Shown here piece after piece: positions 25,626 through 35,103 of a DNA stretch of 60,660 bases. Source of the DNA: Mycolicibacterium vaccae NBRC 14118 = CIP 105934 (GTDB lineage: Bacteria > Actinomycetota > Actinomycetes > Mycobacteriales > Mycobacteriaceae); the NCBI RefSeq assembly GCF_001552715.1, contig NZ_BCRS01000014.1, forward strand, positions 1 to 60,660. Direction: 5' to 3'. Numbering within the stretch: the stretch's first letter is position 1; the number at the start of each line of letters is the position of its first letter. The notes under the pieces were generated by a model. The model saw only the letters and a program-made list of their open reading frames with translations. It had not been told where the DNA came from and ran no database searches. The position numbers and the translations under genes are program-made.

Positions 25626-25787
25626 CAATCGTCTCCTCAGTTGAACGTAGCCTGCGCAACGCTGCCCTCGGTGGTTTATTCCTGGGCGCTCTTGATTTCC
25701 CGGACACGCAAACCCCGCCCATTCCAGCCACGTGTGTGCTTACGATGCGTTCCGGTGCCATCACGGCTGCGCACCGTAGGAGGGCGA

Positions 25788-26174
25788 ATGAACCTCGAGA
25801 AGGTCGTTTTCGGATTCTTCGTGCTCTTCGCCGCGACGTTGAATTTCGGCTTCTTCATCGGCGACATCGGCGACCCCGCACTGCACAACAGCTACGAGCT
25901 CTACGCCGCGGTGGTCGTGAACCTCATCGCGACCGTGCTCAAGTTCGGTGACCGTACCCAGATCGGGGCCGTACACCTGGCCACAAGCCTGGTCGCCGAC
26001 CTCCAGCTCATCTCCGCAGCGCTCGTGTGGGGATATGCCTCCTACGTCGCCACCGAGGGACTGACCAGGGAGGCCACCGCCAGCGTGGTTTCGCTGTCCG
26101 GCGGCGCGCTGATCGCGAACATAGTGTCGGTCGTCTTGCTGGTGGTCGAGACCGTGTCTTTTCAGCGCCGTTAG
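25788..26174 (+). CDS. Small four-helix membrane protein (DUF6394-like)
   Basis: A 128-aa integral membrane protein with about four hydrophobic helices (VVFGFFVLFAATLNFGFFIG, YAAVVVNLIATVLKFG, HLATSLVADLQLISAALVWG, LIANIVSVVLLVVETV). It resembles the DUF6394 family, which is regularly encoded in front of RCK-type potassium channels. AGGAGGG precedes ATG 25788, and the channel gene starts 9 bases after its stop, so it is probably an accessory subunit or modulator of that channel. Confidence 0.75.
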   Translation: MNLEKVVFGFFVLFAATLNFGFFIGDIGDPALHNSYELYAAVVVNLIATVLKFGDRTQIGAVHLATSLVADLQLISAALVWGYASYVATEGLTREATASVVSLSGGALIANIVSVVLLVVETVSFQRR

Positions 26175-26183
26175 GAACCAGCC

Positions 26184-27992
26184 GTGAGCAACCCGCTGCT
26201 GCTGTTCTGGTATCGCCTGTTCGGCACCGAGCCGGCGCGTCGCGCGCCGCGCTGGCGGGTGCCGATGGCGACCTCCAGGAATGCCTCGGCCACAATATTT
26301 TTGGTGATGCGCCGGATGCGGGTGCCGCTGATCGTTCTGATCGTGATTTTCGCGATCACCACGCTGGGCCTCACACTGATTCCCGGCCAGGATGCGCAGG
26401 GCCGCCCGTGGCGCATGGGCTTTTTCGACGCCTTCTATGTGATGAGCTATACCGGTTCCACGATCGGCTTCGGTGAGATCCCGTACCCGTTCACCTACAA
26501 CCAGCGCATGTGGTTGACCATCTCGATCTACCTGACGGTGGTGGGCTGGGCGTACGCAATCGGGTCACTTCTGGCCCTGTTGCAGGAACGTGGCTTCCGG
26601 CAGGCGCTCGCTCTGCAACATTTCACGCGCAAGGTCGATCGGATGCGAGAACCGTTCCTGCTCATCGTCGGGTACGGGCGCACCGGTGAACTCCTTGCCC
26701 GCTCCCTGGATGCGCTGGGGCGGCGCTTCGTGGTGATCGACAGTGATGACGAGCGAATCAACGACCTCGACATGGACTCGTACCGGGCGGACGTGCCCGG
26801 CCTCGTTGCCGATGCCGGCGACCCCGGACACCTCGCGGTCGCCGGCCTGGACCTGCCGTCCTGTGAGGGCGTGTTGGCGCTGACCGACGACGATCAAGCC
26901 AATCTGGCGGTCGTGCAGGCCACGGCGTTGCTGCGGCCCGACCTCCTCGTGATCAGCCGAGCGGTCTCGCCGACGACCGCGGAACGGATGCGCGCTTTCG
27001 GCACGCCGACGGTCGTCAATCCGTTCGACCGATTCGGCGATCACCTCCGGGTGGCGCTGCGCGCCCCGGCCTCCTGTCAGCTCATGACCTGGCTGGAGAG
27101 CGGACCGGGCGCCCGCCTGCCACCCCGTGGCTCCCCACCTTCCAAGGGGCACTGGGTGATCTGCGGTTACGGGCGCTTCGGCCGGGAGGTGACCCAGGAC
27201 CTGCGCGCGGAGGGTTTGGACGTGACGGTGGTCGAGCCCGAAGACGTGGCCGAGCATGGCCCGGACACCGTCGTGGGATACGGCTACGAACCAGGTGTAC
27301 TGACCCGGGCAGGGATCGAACGCGCCGCGGGGTTCGTGGCCGGCACCGACAACGACACCACCAATCTCTCGCTGATCGCTTCGGCCCGCCGGGCCAACCC
27401 CACGTTGTTCGTCGCGGCGAGGCAGAACAAGGCGGCCAGTGCGCCGCTCTTTGCAGCCGTGCAGGTCGACTCGACACTCGTCCCGGCCGACGTTGTCGCG
27501 CGCGAGGTGTACGCGCTTCTGGCCACGCCCCTGATGTGGCGGTTCCTGCGTGAGGTGCCCCGGCACGACGATGCCTGGGCCGCCGCCATCGTCGACCGAC
27601 TGACGCTGCTGTGCGGAGAGCGGTTGCAGGCGGTGTGGAAAGTACGGCTGACCGCGACGGAGGCCCCGGCCTTGACGATGTGGCTCGCCGAGGGCGGGGC
27701 GCGACTGGGGGACCTGCTGCGCAACCCGGATGACCGTGATGAACCGCTGCACGCGGTCCCGTTGCTGCTCGCCCGCGCAGCCGGGGGTGGCGACGAGGCG
27801 GGCTTTGTGCTGGCACCGAACGATGATGTCGTGCTGGCTCCGGACGACGAGCTGCTGCTGGTCGGCTGGCCGTCTGCACGTCGCCTGCTCGACGCCACGC
27901 TCCTGGTCGACGCCACCAGGGAGTACGTCGTACACGGACGGTACGTGCCCTCCAGCTGGGTGTGGCGCAAGCTGAGCCGCCGAACTACCTAG
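26184..27992 (+). CDS. Potassium channel protein with two RCK/TrkA-N domains
   Basis: A 602-aa ion channel. Two transmembrane helices (VPLIVLIVIFAITTLGLTLI and LTISIYLTVVGWAYAIGSLLAL) flank a pore loop with filter-like STIGFGE (residues 92-98); the usual TVGYG is thus TIGFG. Two NAD-binding RCK domains follow, starting with GYGRTGE (163-169) and GYGRFG (328-333). A C-terminal TrkA-C-like segment ends with DDELLLVGW. GTG 26184, 9 bases after the DUF6394-like gene. Role: ligand- or redox-gated K+ flux. Confidence 0.88.
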   Translation: MSNPLLLFWYRLFGTEPARRAPRWRVPMATSRNASATIFLVMRRMRVPLIVLIVIFAITTLGLTLIPGQDAQGRPWRMGFFDAFYVMSYTGSTIGFGEIPYPFTYNQRMWLTISIYLTVVGWAYAIGSLLALLQERGFRQALALQHFTRKVDRMREPFLLIVGYGRTGELLARSLDALGRRFVVIDSDDERINDLDMDSYRADVPGLVADAGDPGHLAVAGLDLPSCEGVLALTDDDQANLAVVQATALLRPDLLVISRAVSPTTAERMRAFGTPTVVNPFDRFGDHLRVALRAPASCQLMTWLESGPGARLPPRGSPPSKGHWVICGYGRFGREVTQDLRAEGLDVTVVEPEDVAEHGPDTVVGYGYEPGVLTRAGIERAAGFVAGTDNDTTNLSLIASARRANPTLFVAARQNKAASAPLFAAVQVDSTLVPADVVAREVYALLATPLMWRFLREVPRHDDAWAAAIVDRLTLLCGERLQAVWKVRLTATEAPALTMWLAEGGARLGDLLRNPDDRDEPLHAVPLLLARAAGGGDEAGFVLAPNDDVVLAPDDELLLVGWPSARRLLDATLLVDATREYVVHGRYVPSSWVWRKLSRRTT

Positions 27993-28220
27993 GGCAGGAA
28001 CGTCTGCTCTACTTGGATGCGATGTCGCTGACGTTCTTCGTGAAGTCGCCGCGGCGCAATCGACGACCTCGTCGGCACCGAGGTTTCCGAAGAATTCTCA
28101 CTCTCTCTCGCATGCAGTCGCAATCACCTTGGCGCCAAGCATTTTCGCGACCGATAAATGGACGGTGGTCGTGCTTGCGGGCCTCGGCGAAAGACCCGGT
28201 ACGGCACCGCCCCAATCCGA

Positions 28221-28910
28221 TCAACCCTTCTGCGAAGCCAACCGCTTGATCAGTACGGCGGCAGCTTCCGCTGAGGACCCGGGGTTCTGCCCGGTGATCA
28301 GAAGGTCGTCGGTCACGACGTACGAGCCCCAATCCGGCCCCTTGGAGTAGACGCCCCCCAGGGCCTTGAGTTCGTCTTCGACCAAGAACGGCACGACGTC
28401 GGTGAGGCCGACTGCTTCTTCTTCGGAGTTGGCGAAACCGGTGACCTTCATGCCCTCGACGAGCGGCTCTCCGCCGGGCTTCTTCACATGGCGAAGGACG
28501 CCGGGCGCGTGGCAGACGAGCGCCACGGGTTTGCCGGCGGCCAAGAACGATTGGATGAGCGCGACCGAATCCGGATCCTCCGCGAGGTCCCAGAGAGGCC
28601 CGTGACCACCGGGGTAGAAGACGGTATCGAAATCCTCGGCCGAGACGCTGTCCAGGCGCACCGTGGAGGCGAGCTGGGCGTTGGCTGATGCGTCGGACTC
28701 GAAGCGACGCGTGAGGTCGGTCTGGGAGGAGGGTTCATTGCTCTTCGGGTCGAGCGGGGGCCGGCCACCCTTCGGGGAGGACAGAACGATCTCGGCGTCG
28801 GCGTCTTTGAATGCGTAGTAGGGGGCAGCAAGCTCTTCGAGCCAGAACCCCGTCTTACGCCCTGTGTCACCGAGTTCATCGTGCGAGGTCAAGACGATCA
28901 GAATTCTCAT
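28221..28910 (-). CDS. DJ-1/PfpI type 1 glutamine amidotransferase, Hsp31-like
   Basis: A 229-aa Hsp31/YajL-type protein: ILIVLTSHDELGDTGRKTGFWLEELAAPYYAF start with Glu25/26, a FYPGGHGPLWDL glycine-rich loop, nucleophile Cys133 in LVCHAPGVLRHVK and the second half GPDWGSYVVTDDLLITGQNPGSS. Such proteins act as methylglyoxal-detoxifying glyoxalase III or as holdase chaperones. Stands alone with ATG 28910. The 228 bases between the channel gene and this stop contain no gene. Confidence 0.88.
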   Translation of the reverse strand: MRILIVLTSHDELGDTGRKTGFWLEELAAPYYAFKDADAEIVLSSPKGGRPPLDPKSNEPSSQTDLTRRFESDASANAQLASTVRLDSVSAEDFDTVFYPGGHGPLWDLAEDPDSVALIQSFLAAGKPVALVCHAPGVLRHVKKPGGEPLVEGMKVTGFANSEEEAVGLTDVVPFLVEDELKALGGVYSKGPDWGSYVVTDDLLITGQNPGSSAEAAAVLIKRLASQKG

Positions 28911-29060
28911 ATTGCTTCTTCCCTCCGAGGTGTGACGGTCGGACCATCAATTGTCCGCCGGGGTCACCGTTCCGCGTGGCGTATGAGTAGAGACCCAAGC
29001 CGACGTAGGGAGCCGGCCCGTAAACAAACGTTGGCGCGGGAAACTGACAGAATCCCGGAC

Positions 29061-29243
29061 ATGGAGCACGTGCTACTTCGGGCGTACCGCGAAGGGCATG
29101 CGGCCTGCCCCGACACACTCGACAACCCGTATGCCGGTCACCTCGCCGCCGCCCGCATGTGGCGGCTGGGCTGGCAGAAGGCACGCGCCGAACACCGGGG
29201 CGAGCCGTTCCCGCCCAACACCGAGTTGGACCTCAACGGCTGA
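29061..29243 (+). CDS. Small RMF/CrpP-like protein
   Basis: A 60-aa protein: AYREGHAACPDTLDNPYAGH, then MWRLGWQKARAEHRG. The pattern A..G..A....NPY......W..GW..A resembles the ribosome modulation factor/CrpP-like short domain, which in other bacteria acts on ribosome dimerisation or drug response; mycobacteria normally use other hibernation factors, so the function here is open. ATG 29061 is preferred over the longer upstream frame because conservation-like sequence starts there; no clear Shine-Dalgarno. Confidence 0.65.
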   Translation: MEHVLLRAYREGHAACPDTLDNPYAGHLAAARMWRLGWQKARAEHRGEPFPPNTELDLNG

Positions 29244-29260
29244 CGCAGGCGCAGCTCAGA

Positions 29261-30442
29261 TCAGCCGGTGGTCCCGGAGAGTTGCTGTGCCACTGCGTCG
29301 AACGCCCGCAACATGTCCGACAGCATCCGCGGGTCCCCGGCGTCGGGTTGGGTGGACAACTTGGCGGCGACCACCTCGGCGGCGCGGTTGACGTAGATCA
29401 TCTGCCCGTGCATACCCTGGCACAACACGACGTTGTTGCCCGGATAGGGAAACCACACCTGGTTGCGGTACATCCCGCCGGGCATCGTGTTCTCGCCCGG
29501 GCCGGCGGCGAACGCCTCTCGCGAGTCGGGCCCACCCTGCAGGGTGTCGGCGATCCACGCCGCCGGAACCACCTGGCGGCCGGTCAACGAGACACCGTCG
29601 TGCAGGAACAGCGTCCCGAACCGGATCAGGTCGGTCAGACACGCGCTGATACCGCCGTCGAAGAAGCCGGTGCCGTCGGTGTCGACACCGATGGTGGCGT
29701 CACTTCCGGCGCCGAGACTGCTCCACAACAGTTCCGACATCAGTTCGGGCATCCGCTGACCTCCCGCGATTTCGCAGATCCAGCCGAGGACGTCGGTTTC
29801 GCACGAGCGGTACTCGAACGGCCCTCCGTGAGCTGACTTCTGTCGGAGGGTGAGTAGGAAGCCACGCAGCGTGGACGGGGCTTCCGGATCTCTGCGCGGT
29901 GCCCATCCGACCGCCTGGTCGAGCAGGTGTATCTCGGCGGTCGGGTGAAGGTAGTTGTCCGAGAAGGCGATACCCGACCGCATGTCCAACAGCTGGCGTA
30001 CCGTGGCGCCGGCGTAGCCACTGGTTCCCAATGCGGGAACGTAGGACGTGACCGGCGCGTCGAGATCGATCGCGCCGCCGCCGTGCAGGGCGCCCACCAC
30101 GGCCGCCACCAGCGATTTGCTCACCGAGAACAGCAGATGCCGGGTGTGGGCGGTGAAGCCGTCGAAATATGCCTCGGTGATCATCGAATCGCGGTGCGCG
30201 ACGGCCCATCCGTCGGTCGCGGTGCGGGCCAGCACCGCGCCGACGGTGGTGTGCGTGGCCTCGCTGTCGGTCACTTCGATGCCGGCGATCGGCGTACTGA
30301 CCGAGCGCAACGCCGCGACCTTCCCGGTGCCGCGGGAGATCACCGCGGTCGGCACGAAGTCCTCGACGTGCTGGAACGACCAGTGCGCGTAAGGTTGCGA
30401 CAGCCAGTTGGCCAGGGAGATGCCGGCCGGGGCGCTGCTCAC
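29261..30442 (-). CDS. NylB-like serine hydrolase (beta-lactamase fold)
   Basis: A 393-aa class C beta-lactamase-fold hydrolase. Ser106-x-x-Lys109 (LLFSVSKSLVAAVVG) is the catalytic motif, followed by AIDLDAPVTSYVP, TVRQLLDMRSGIAFSDNY and FEYRSCETDVLGW. This wording matches the EstB/6-aminohexanoate-dimer hydrolase (NylB) branch, which hydrolyses amides or esters. GTG 30442 overlaps the stop of the ATP-grasp gene in GTGA, so the two are translationally coupled; the longer frame upstream is not used. Confidence 0.85.
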   Translation of the reverse strand: MSSAPAGISLANWLSQPYAHWSFQHVEDFVPTAVISRGTGKVAALRSVSTPIAGIEVTDSEATHTTVGAVLARTATDGWAVAHRDSMITEAYFDGFTAHTRHLLFSVSKSLVAAVVGALHGGGAIDLDAPVTSYVPALGTSGYAGATVRQLLDMRSGIAFSDNYLHPTAEIHLLDQAVGWAPRRDPEAPSTLRGFLLTLRQKSAHGGPFEYRSCETDVLGWICEIAGGQRMPELMSELLWSSLGAGSDATIGVDTDGTGFFDGGISACLTDLIRFGTLFLHDGVSLTGRQVVPAAWIADTLQGGPDSREAFAAGPGENTMPGGMYRNQVWFPYPGNNVVLCQGMHGQMIYVNRAAEVVAAKLSTQPDAGDPRMLSDMLRAFDAVAQQLSGTTG

Positions 30443-31914
30443 GCTCGTGCGACGAGCCGCGACACCATCGTCGTGGCCGGCGTCAGGGGAGTCGAGGCGA
30501 ACTGTGCCTTGATCCCGTTGATCCAGTGCCGGCAACGCTCGGTGAGTTGGTAGTCCTCCGTCTGCAGGTGTCCGCGGGTGACGAGCACTCCGAGCTGCGC
30601 TCCCACACAACGAATTTCGCCGGGCGCGGCGACCCGCATGTAGAAGGCCTCGGACTCGTCGAGCAGCGTCGCCCAGTCGTTGCCGGGGCGCGCAAAGGAA
30701 ACGCGCCCGTCGTCATGGAGGTGCCACACACCGGTGCGCGGGGTGGCGGTGAAGAGCTCCACCTCCGGTGAGGTCTCCGAGATGATCAGCTGACCCCAGA
30801 CCTCGTGCTCGCCGTAGCCACGCTCCCAGCGTGCGTTGATCTCGTCGATGTCGACTTCGTAGTCGACGTCCAGGTACTCGAGCAGGTGGAAGAGAAACAG
30901 CGGCATGTCGGCGTAGGCCTCGGTGGTCAGATTCGTCATCGGGCTCACGCCGCTCAGGCGCGGGTTCACCTCGCCGAGGTACAGCTGGTCGGAGTCCAGG
31001 TCGTGCAGCAGGTCCACCTCGAAGTAGCCGCGGTACCCCTGGCGGTGCAGAACGTCGCCCAGTTTGCCGACCATCTCCCGGGCGGTGCGCGTCTGGGCAG
31101 GCGGCAGTACTTCGCGCCAGATGTCGTTCCCGCACCAGGTGCCCTTGCCCGGGGTCACCTCCGGGTAGCCGACCAGACTCGTCATCGGGGGGCCGATCAC
31201 GGTGCCGTGGCGGGTGACGGCGCCCTCCAGGCACACCTCGACGTTGCGGATACGCTTCATCACCTTGATGTCGCGCCCGCCGAGGTCACCGGCGCACCGG
31301 TCCCAATCGCCATGCCCGCGAACGAAGAAGGTGCCGCTTCCGGCGTTGCCGTAGGGGATCTCGATGACGAGGTCGTCGCCCAGCCCGGCGTTGTGCGCGA
31401 GCGTCGCCAGTTCATCGTAGGAACCCACCCGCCCCATCACGTGAGGCACGCTCGGCACGCCCGCCTCGTCGGCCAGGCGCGTCATGACGAGCTTGGAGTC
31501 CAGGCGATGGCGCAACTCCACCGGTGGGTGCATCACCTCCAGCCCGGCTTCGTGAGCAAGGGCCTGGGTCTCTTCGTCCAGCATCACGAAGCAGGCCTTG
31601 CCGCCACCCTGTTGCGCGACGAAATCCAGTGTTTCCGGATCGCGCAGGAGGTGGTTGCACACGTCACCCATCGACCCGAAATCGATGCGCTCGCGCCGAC
31701 GAGGCACGAACACCCGCGGGTGCTCGCCCTCGAACGAGTCAAAGTAGTTCAGGTAGAAGAAGTTTCGCACCCAACGGTCGATACCCAGCAGGTTGAACGG
31801 AGTCGGCGAGATGAAGTACAGCGGTGTGGTGTTGGTGTGGAAGAAAGCGCGGATGTCCGACAGACCCCTCAGCACGGGACGCGGCCCGTCGCCCGGTCCA
31901 CCCGCCACGATCAC
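30439..31914 (-). CDS. ATP-grasp ligase
   Basis: A 491-aa protein with a biotin-carboxylase-like ATP-grasp domain: LDSKLVMTRLADEAGVPSVP (subdomain before the grasp), IEIPYGNAGSGTFFV (glycine-rich ATP loop) and LYLGEVNPRLSGVSPMTN (metal-binding Glu/Asn). The first about 110 residues (PLYFISPTPFNLLGIDRW) are of unknown fold. ATP-grasp enzymes ligate a carboxylate to an amine or thiol, often making peptide-like bonds. It has no carrier-protein or biotin domain. It is coupled to the NylB-like gene by 4 bases and lies 121 bases downstream of bacA. Confidence 0.8.
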   Translation of the reverse strand: MIVAGGPGDGPRPVLRGLSDIRAFFHTNTTPLYFISPTPFNLLGIDRWVRNFFYLNYFDSFEGEHPRVFVPRRRERIDFGSMGDVCNHLLRDPETLDFVAQQGGGKACFVMLDEETQALAHEAGLEVMHPPVELRHRLDSKLVMTRLADEAGVPSVPHVMGRVGSYDELATLAHNAGLGDDLVIEIPYGNAGSGTFFVRGHGDWDRCAGDLGGRDIKVMKRIRNVEVCLEGAVTRHGTVIGPPMTSLVGYPEVTPGKGTWCGNDIWREVLPPAQTRTAREMVGKLGDVLHRQGYRGYFEVDLLHDLDSDQLYLGEVNPRLSGVSPMTNLTTEAYADMPLFLFHLLEYLDVDYEVDIDEINARWERGYGEHEVWGQLIISETSPEVELFTATPRTGVWHLHDDGRVSFARPGNDWATLLDESEAFYMRVAAPGEIRCVGAQLGVLVTRGHLQTEDYQLTERCRHWINGIKAQFASTPLTPATTMVSRLVARA

Positions 31915-32035
31915 GCCCGCCGAGTCGGTGTCGGGTCTACCTCCATGGCACCAGTGTGCGCCCGGCCCGTCGGCCGTGTCGACGTATGACGCGCCCGCGG
32001 GCCGGCATCTGAGTGCATCCGCAAGTACTTCACCG

Positions 32036-33955
32036 CTACTGCGGGCCGGTACCGTCCACCCGACTCAACTGCCATCGTCCTTCGCCCAACAGTTCCAGGC
32101 GTTGCTGGTGATGTCGGTCGACGGTGCTGCGATGGGTGACGCTGACGAGCACGGTGTCGGGGAGTTCGTGGCGCACCAGACTGTAGATCATGAATTCGAG
32201 CGGCTCGTCGAGCGCCGAGGTGGCCTCGTCGAGAAACACCGCTTTGGGCTTGGCCAACAGCACCCGGGCGAACGCGAGGCGTTGTTGTTCGCCGGGGGAG
32301 AGCACCTTGGCCCAGTCCAACTCGTCGGAGAGCCGACTGGTGTAGCGCGGCAACGCCACGTCCTCCAGCGCGCTCTGCAGGTCGCCGTCGGGGATGTCTC
32401 CGGACTCCCGCGGATAGGACACGACCGTCCGGAGGTCTCCGAGCGGCACGTAGGGGAGTTGGGACAGGAACATGGTCTCGTGCTCGCCGCCCGGGCAGTG
32501 CATGGTGCCCGAGGTGTAGGGCCACAGCTGAGCCAGGCTGCGCAGCAACGTGGATTTGCCCGTGCCTGATTTCCCCGTGATGATCAGCGATTCTCCGCGG
32601 CTCAGGCTCAGGTCGAGGTCGCTGAGCAATTGTCTTCCCGCTGGATCGCGCACCTCGACGGCGCTGAGATCGACACCATCACGATCATCGGCGACGACCG
32701 CCAGCACCGGCAGTTCCCGGCTCTGCTCGTCGGCGGTCACCAGTCCGTGGAGTCGCAGGATGGCGGCGCGGTAGCCGGCGAAGACGTCGTAGGAATTGCG
32801 GAAGAAGGACAGGGCGTCCTGAATGGCCCCGAAGGCCGACACCGACTGGATCACTGCACCGAGCTGGATCTGGCCGGCGAAAAGCCGAGGTGCCTGGATC
32901 AGCCACGGCAGCGGAATGATGATGTGATTCATCGACAGATTCCATCCGGTGAAGACGATGGTCCTGTTGACGAACCTCTTGTAGTTCGACACCACCGGTG
33001 AGAACCGGGCGCGAAGCTCGCGGCGTTCCGGCTTCTCACCTCGGTACAGGGCAACGGCTTCGGCAGCATCGCGCAGCCGGACCAGCGCGTAGCGGAACAC
33101 CGCGTTGAACTTCTCGTTGTTGAAGGAGAGCCGGATCAGCGGACGTCCGAGCCAGAATGCGATGACGGTCGCGAACGTGACGTAGACGAACACCGACCAG
33201 AACAGGGCGCGTGGCAGCTCCACACCGAGCAGAGACACCGAACCCGAGAGATTCCACAGGATCTGGGTGAACGACACGACGGACACGATCGAGGAGATCG
33301 CCCCGAACAGCAGGGTGCCGTTACTGGTCTGGTGCGGGGTGTTGGGTTGCGGTCCGGAGATCGCGGTGAAGACATCGATATCCGACTGGATGCGCTGATC
33401 GGGGTTGTCGATGGTGTTGTCGATGAACCTCAGCCGGTAGTAGGCGCGCCCGTCCAGCCAGTCGTCGGTGAGCCGGTCGGTCAACCACGCTCGCCAGGCC
33501 AGCATGAAACGCTGCGTGATGAACAGATCGACCATGATTCTGGTCACCAGAATTGCGGCCAGCACCGAGAACACCAGCAGCGAGAGCCAGAAGCCGGATA
33601 TCCCAGACCCTTTCACCGCCTGATTGCCGAGCGCGTGGCCCTCCACCGCGGTCTGCGCGGCGGAGTACAGGTCATTGCCCTGATAGCTGAACAGCACGCT
33701 CAATCGCACACCGATGACCACTGACAACAGCATCGCGGCGAGTGAGAGCCAGGGTCGCACGCTGCGGCGCCCCGTGAAGTACGCGCCGGTGACGGCCCAG
33801 AACTGCCGGCCCCAGACGGTGAACCTGGCGACGAGCGCCAAGGCGGTGACCGTGCTCAACGCGGCGATCGCCCATGCCTCGCCGATCCAGATCAGGGAGT
33901 CGGCGAGGGCGTTGCTCCAGTCGACCGACGGTGTGAACGGTTGGACCTCATCCAC
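32036..33955 (-). CDS. bacA: BacA/SbmA-type ABC transporter (Rv1819c-like)
   Basis: A 639-aa fused permease-ATPase, the same length as I recall for M. tuberculosis Rv1819c, a multi-solute importer of hydrophilic molecules such as vitamin B12 and antimicrobial peptides. The membrane part has the SbmA-like blocks [43 protein letters not shown] and [16 protein letters not shown]. The NBD has Walker [10 protein letters not shown] (461-469), signature LSPGEQQR (552-559) and Walker B AVFLDEAT (572-579). Starts at ATG 33955; a 14-bp palindrome lies 29 bases upstream. Confidence 0.9.
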   Translation of the reverse strand: MDEVQPFTPSVDWSNALADSLIWIGEAWAIAALSTVTALALVARFTVWGRQFWAVTGAYFTGRRSVRPWLSLAAMLLSVVIGVRLSVLFSYQGNDLYSAAQTAVEGHALGNQAVKGSGISGFWLSLLVFSVLAAILVTRIMVDLFITQRFMLAWRAWLTDRLTDDWLDGRAYYRLRFIDNTIDNPDQRIQSDIDVFTAISGPQPNTPHQTSNGTLLFGAISSIVSVVSFTQILWNLSGSVSLLGVELPRALFWSVFVYVTFATVIAFWLGRPLIRLSFNNEKFNAVFRYALVRLRDAAEAVALYRGEKPERRELRARFSPVVSNYKRFVNRTIVFTGWNLSMNHIIIPLPWLIQAPRLFAGQIQLGAVIQSVSAFGAIQDALSFFRNSYDVFAGYRAAILRLHGLVTADEQSRELPVLAVVADDRDGVDLSAVEVRDPAGRQLLSDLDLSLSRGESLIITGKSGTGKSTLLRSLAQLWPYTSGTMHCPGGEHETMFLSQLPYVPLGDLRTVVSYPRESGDIPDGDLQSALEDVALPRYTSRLSDELDWAKVLSPGEQQRLAFARVLLAKPKAVFLDEATSALDEPLEFMIYSLVRHELPDTVLVSVTHRSTVDRHHQQRLELLGEGRWQLSRVDGTGPQ

Positions 33956-34605
33956 GGGACACCCCGATTGCGTGTTGGCTGCAGCGGACGCGTCCGCAGG
34001 TATCGATCAGGTGCCGCCCCATGCAGGATCCCGCCGGATCGGCACCGATTCGGCTGTGCGCCGTCGCTGACGGCGCCGTCGTCACCGCACTCTGCTGGCC
34101 GTGTGCATCAGACCACCGTAACTTCTGCGAGCGCCACCGCTCGGAGGTCGACGATGCCATGGCCGCCACCACACTGGACGAGGCGAGAGGCCAAGGCCAC
34201 ACCCGGCAATCAATGAGTCGGTGGCCGCACGTTGCCGGCGGCCGCGCCCGACGATCTTTCTCAGATGGACAGGGCGCGGGCTGTCAGCCCAGGCCACACC
34301 GGGGCCGGACCCGCAACCGCTCAGTTCGGCCGGGGCCGAGACTCGGAGCGGCGGAACGCACACATCAAAGACGGTCGCGCACCCCGCTGCCGCTGAAAAC
34401 CGCCTCTGCCAGAGGGGATTTCGACGACGTGCATCAGCGCCCTAATAGGCCGGAGGATCGCTTCCCTGCGGCTCTGCGCACCGACGCCATGCGCGCTGCG
34501 GGCCGTGTCGCCCCGTCCCGTCGCTGCGGCATTCCGGCGATGCGGCTGTTCGAAACTCCGTCCGCGACCGTTACGCCATGTGACTACCGCCACCTAGCCG
34601 CTCGT
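33956..34605. other. Intergenic region between bacA and mmpS
   Basis: About 650 bases between divergent genes with no convincing gene. Several open frames exist on both strands but their products are Arg/Pro/Gly-rich and look like shadows. The only sites seen are the palindrome GCGGACGCGTCCGC at 33984-33997 and the mmpS promoter at the right edge. Confidence 0.5.
33984..33997. promoter_or_regulatory. 14-bp perfect palindrome upstream of bacA
   Basis: GCGGACGCGTCCGC lies 29-42 bases before the bacA start codon, a plausible operator position. In GC-rich DNA a 14-bp palindrome can arise by chance. Confidence 0.35.
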
Positions 34606-34634
34606 TTGTTTTAAGTAGACCATCTGTATAACTT
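34606..34634 (+). promoter_or_regulatory. Putative mmpS promoter
   Basis: A -35-like TTGTTT (34606-34611), 17-bp spacer and -10-like TAACTT (34629-34634) lie in a locally AT-rich patch 40 bases before the mmpS ATG. AAGT (34613-34616) and ACTT (34631-34634) form a weak dyad across the spacer that could bind the TetR encoded at 38802-39374, as in other mmpS/mmpL operons; the match is weak. Confidence 0.45.
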
Positions 34635-34674
34635 GGGTCGGTCGATGGCATATCAGCGCAGGAGGAACCTCGGG

Positions 34675-35103
34675 ATGCAACTGCTCAAGCGGGTGTGGCT
34701 GCCTCTTGTGATGGCCGTCGTGGTCGCAGTCGCGGCGTTCGCCGTAGACCGTGTGCGAGGCGTCTTCGGGTCCGAACCACCCCTGGTGACACCGATCGAG
34801 TTCGCGAACGATCCCGAGCCCTTCGATCCAAAAGTGGTGACCTACGAGATCTTTGGCCCGGAAGGGGCGGCAGTGGATGTGAACTACGTGGACCTCGAGG
34901 GCGAGCCGCAACGCGTTGACGGTGCGGTCCTGCCCTGGTCGCTCACGCTCGAGACGATGAAGCCGTCAGCTGCGGCCAATATCGTGGCCCAGGGCAAGAC
35001 GAGCTTCCTCGGCTGCCGGGTTCTCGTGGACGGCGAGCTGAAGGACGAACGCAGCGTCCGCGGCACCAACGTCCAGACCTTCTGCATCGTGAAGTCCGCG
35101 TGA
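34675..35103 (+). CDS. mmpS: MmpS-family membrane accessory protein
   Basis: A 142-aa protein with one N-terminal transmembrane helix ([21 protein letters not shown]) and a periplasmic beta-domain ([59 protein letters not shown]) with two Cys, as in MmpS4/MmpS5. Partner of MmpL for lipid or siderophore export. A perfect AGGAGG at 34662-34667 sets the ATG at 34675. Overlaps mmpL by 4 bases. Confidence 0.92.
   Translation: MQLLKRVWLPLVMAVVVAVAAFAVDRVRGVFGSEPPLVTPIEFANDPEPFDPKVVTYEIFGPEGAAVDVNYVDLEGEPQRVDGAVLPWSLTLETMKPSAAANIVAQGKTSFLGCRVLVDGELKDERSVRGTNVQTFCIVKSA

Noticed and set aside
33956..34614. Open frames of up to 197 codons between bacA and mmpS
   Set aside because: Products are Arg/Pro-rich with no motif, start codons lack ribosome-binding sites, and the region is expected to hold promoters.
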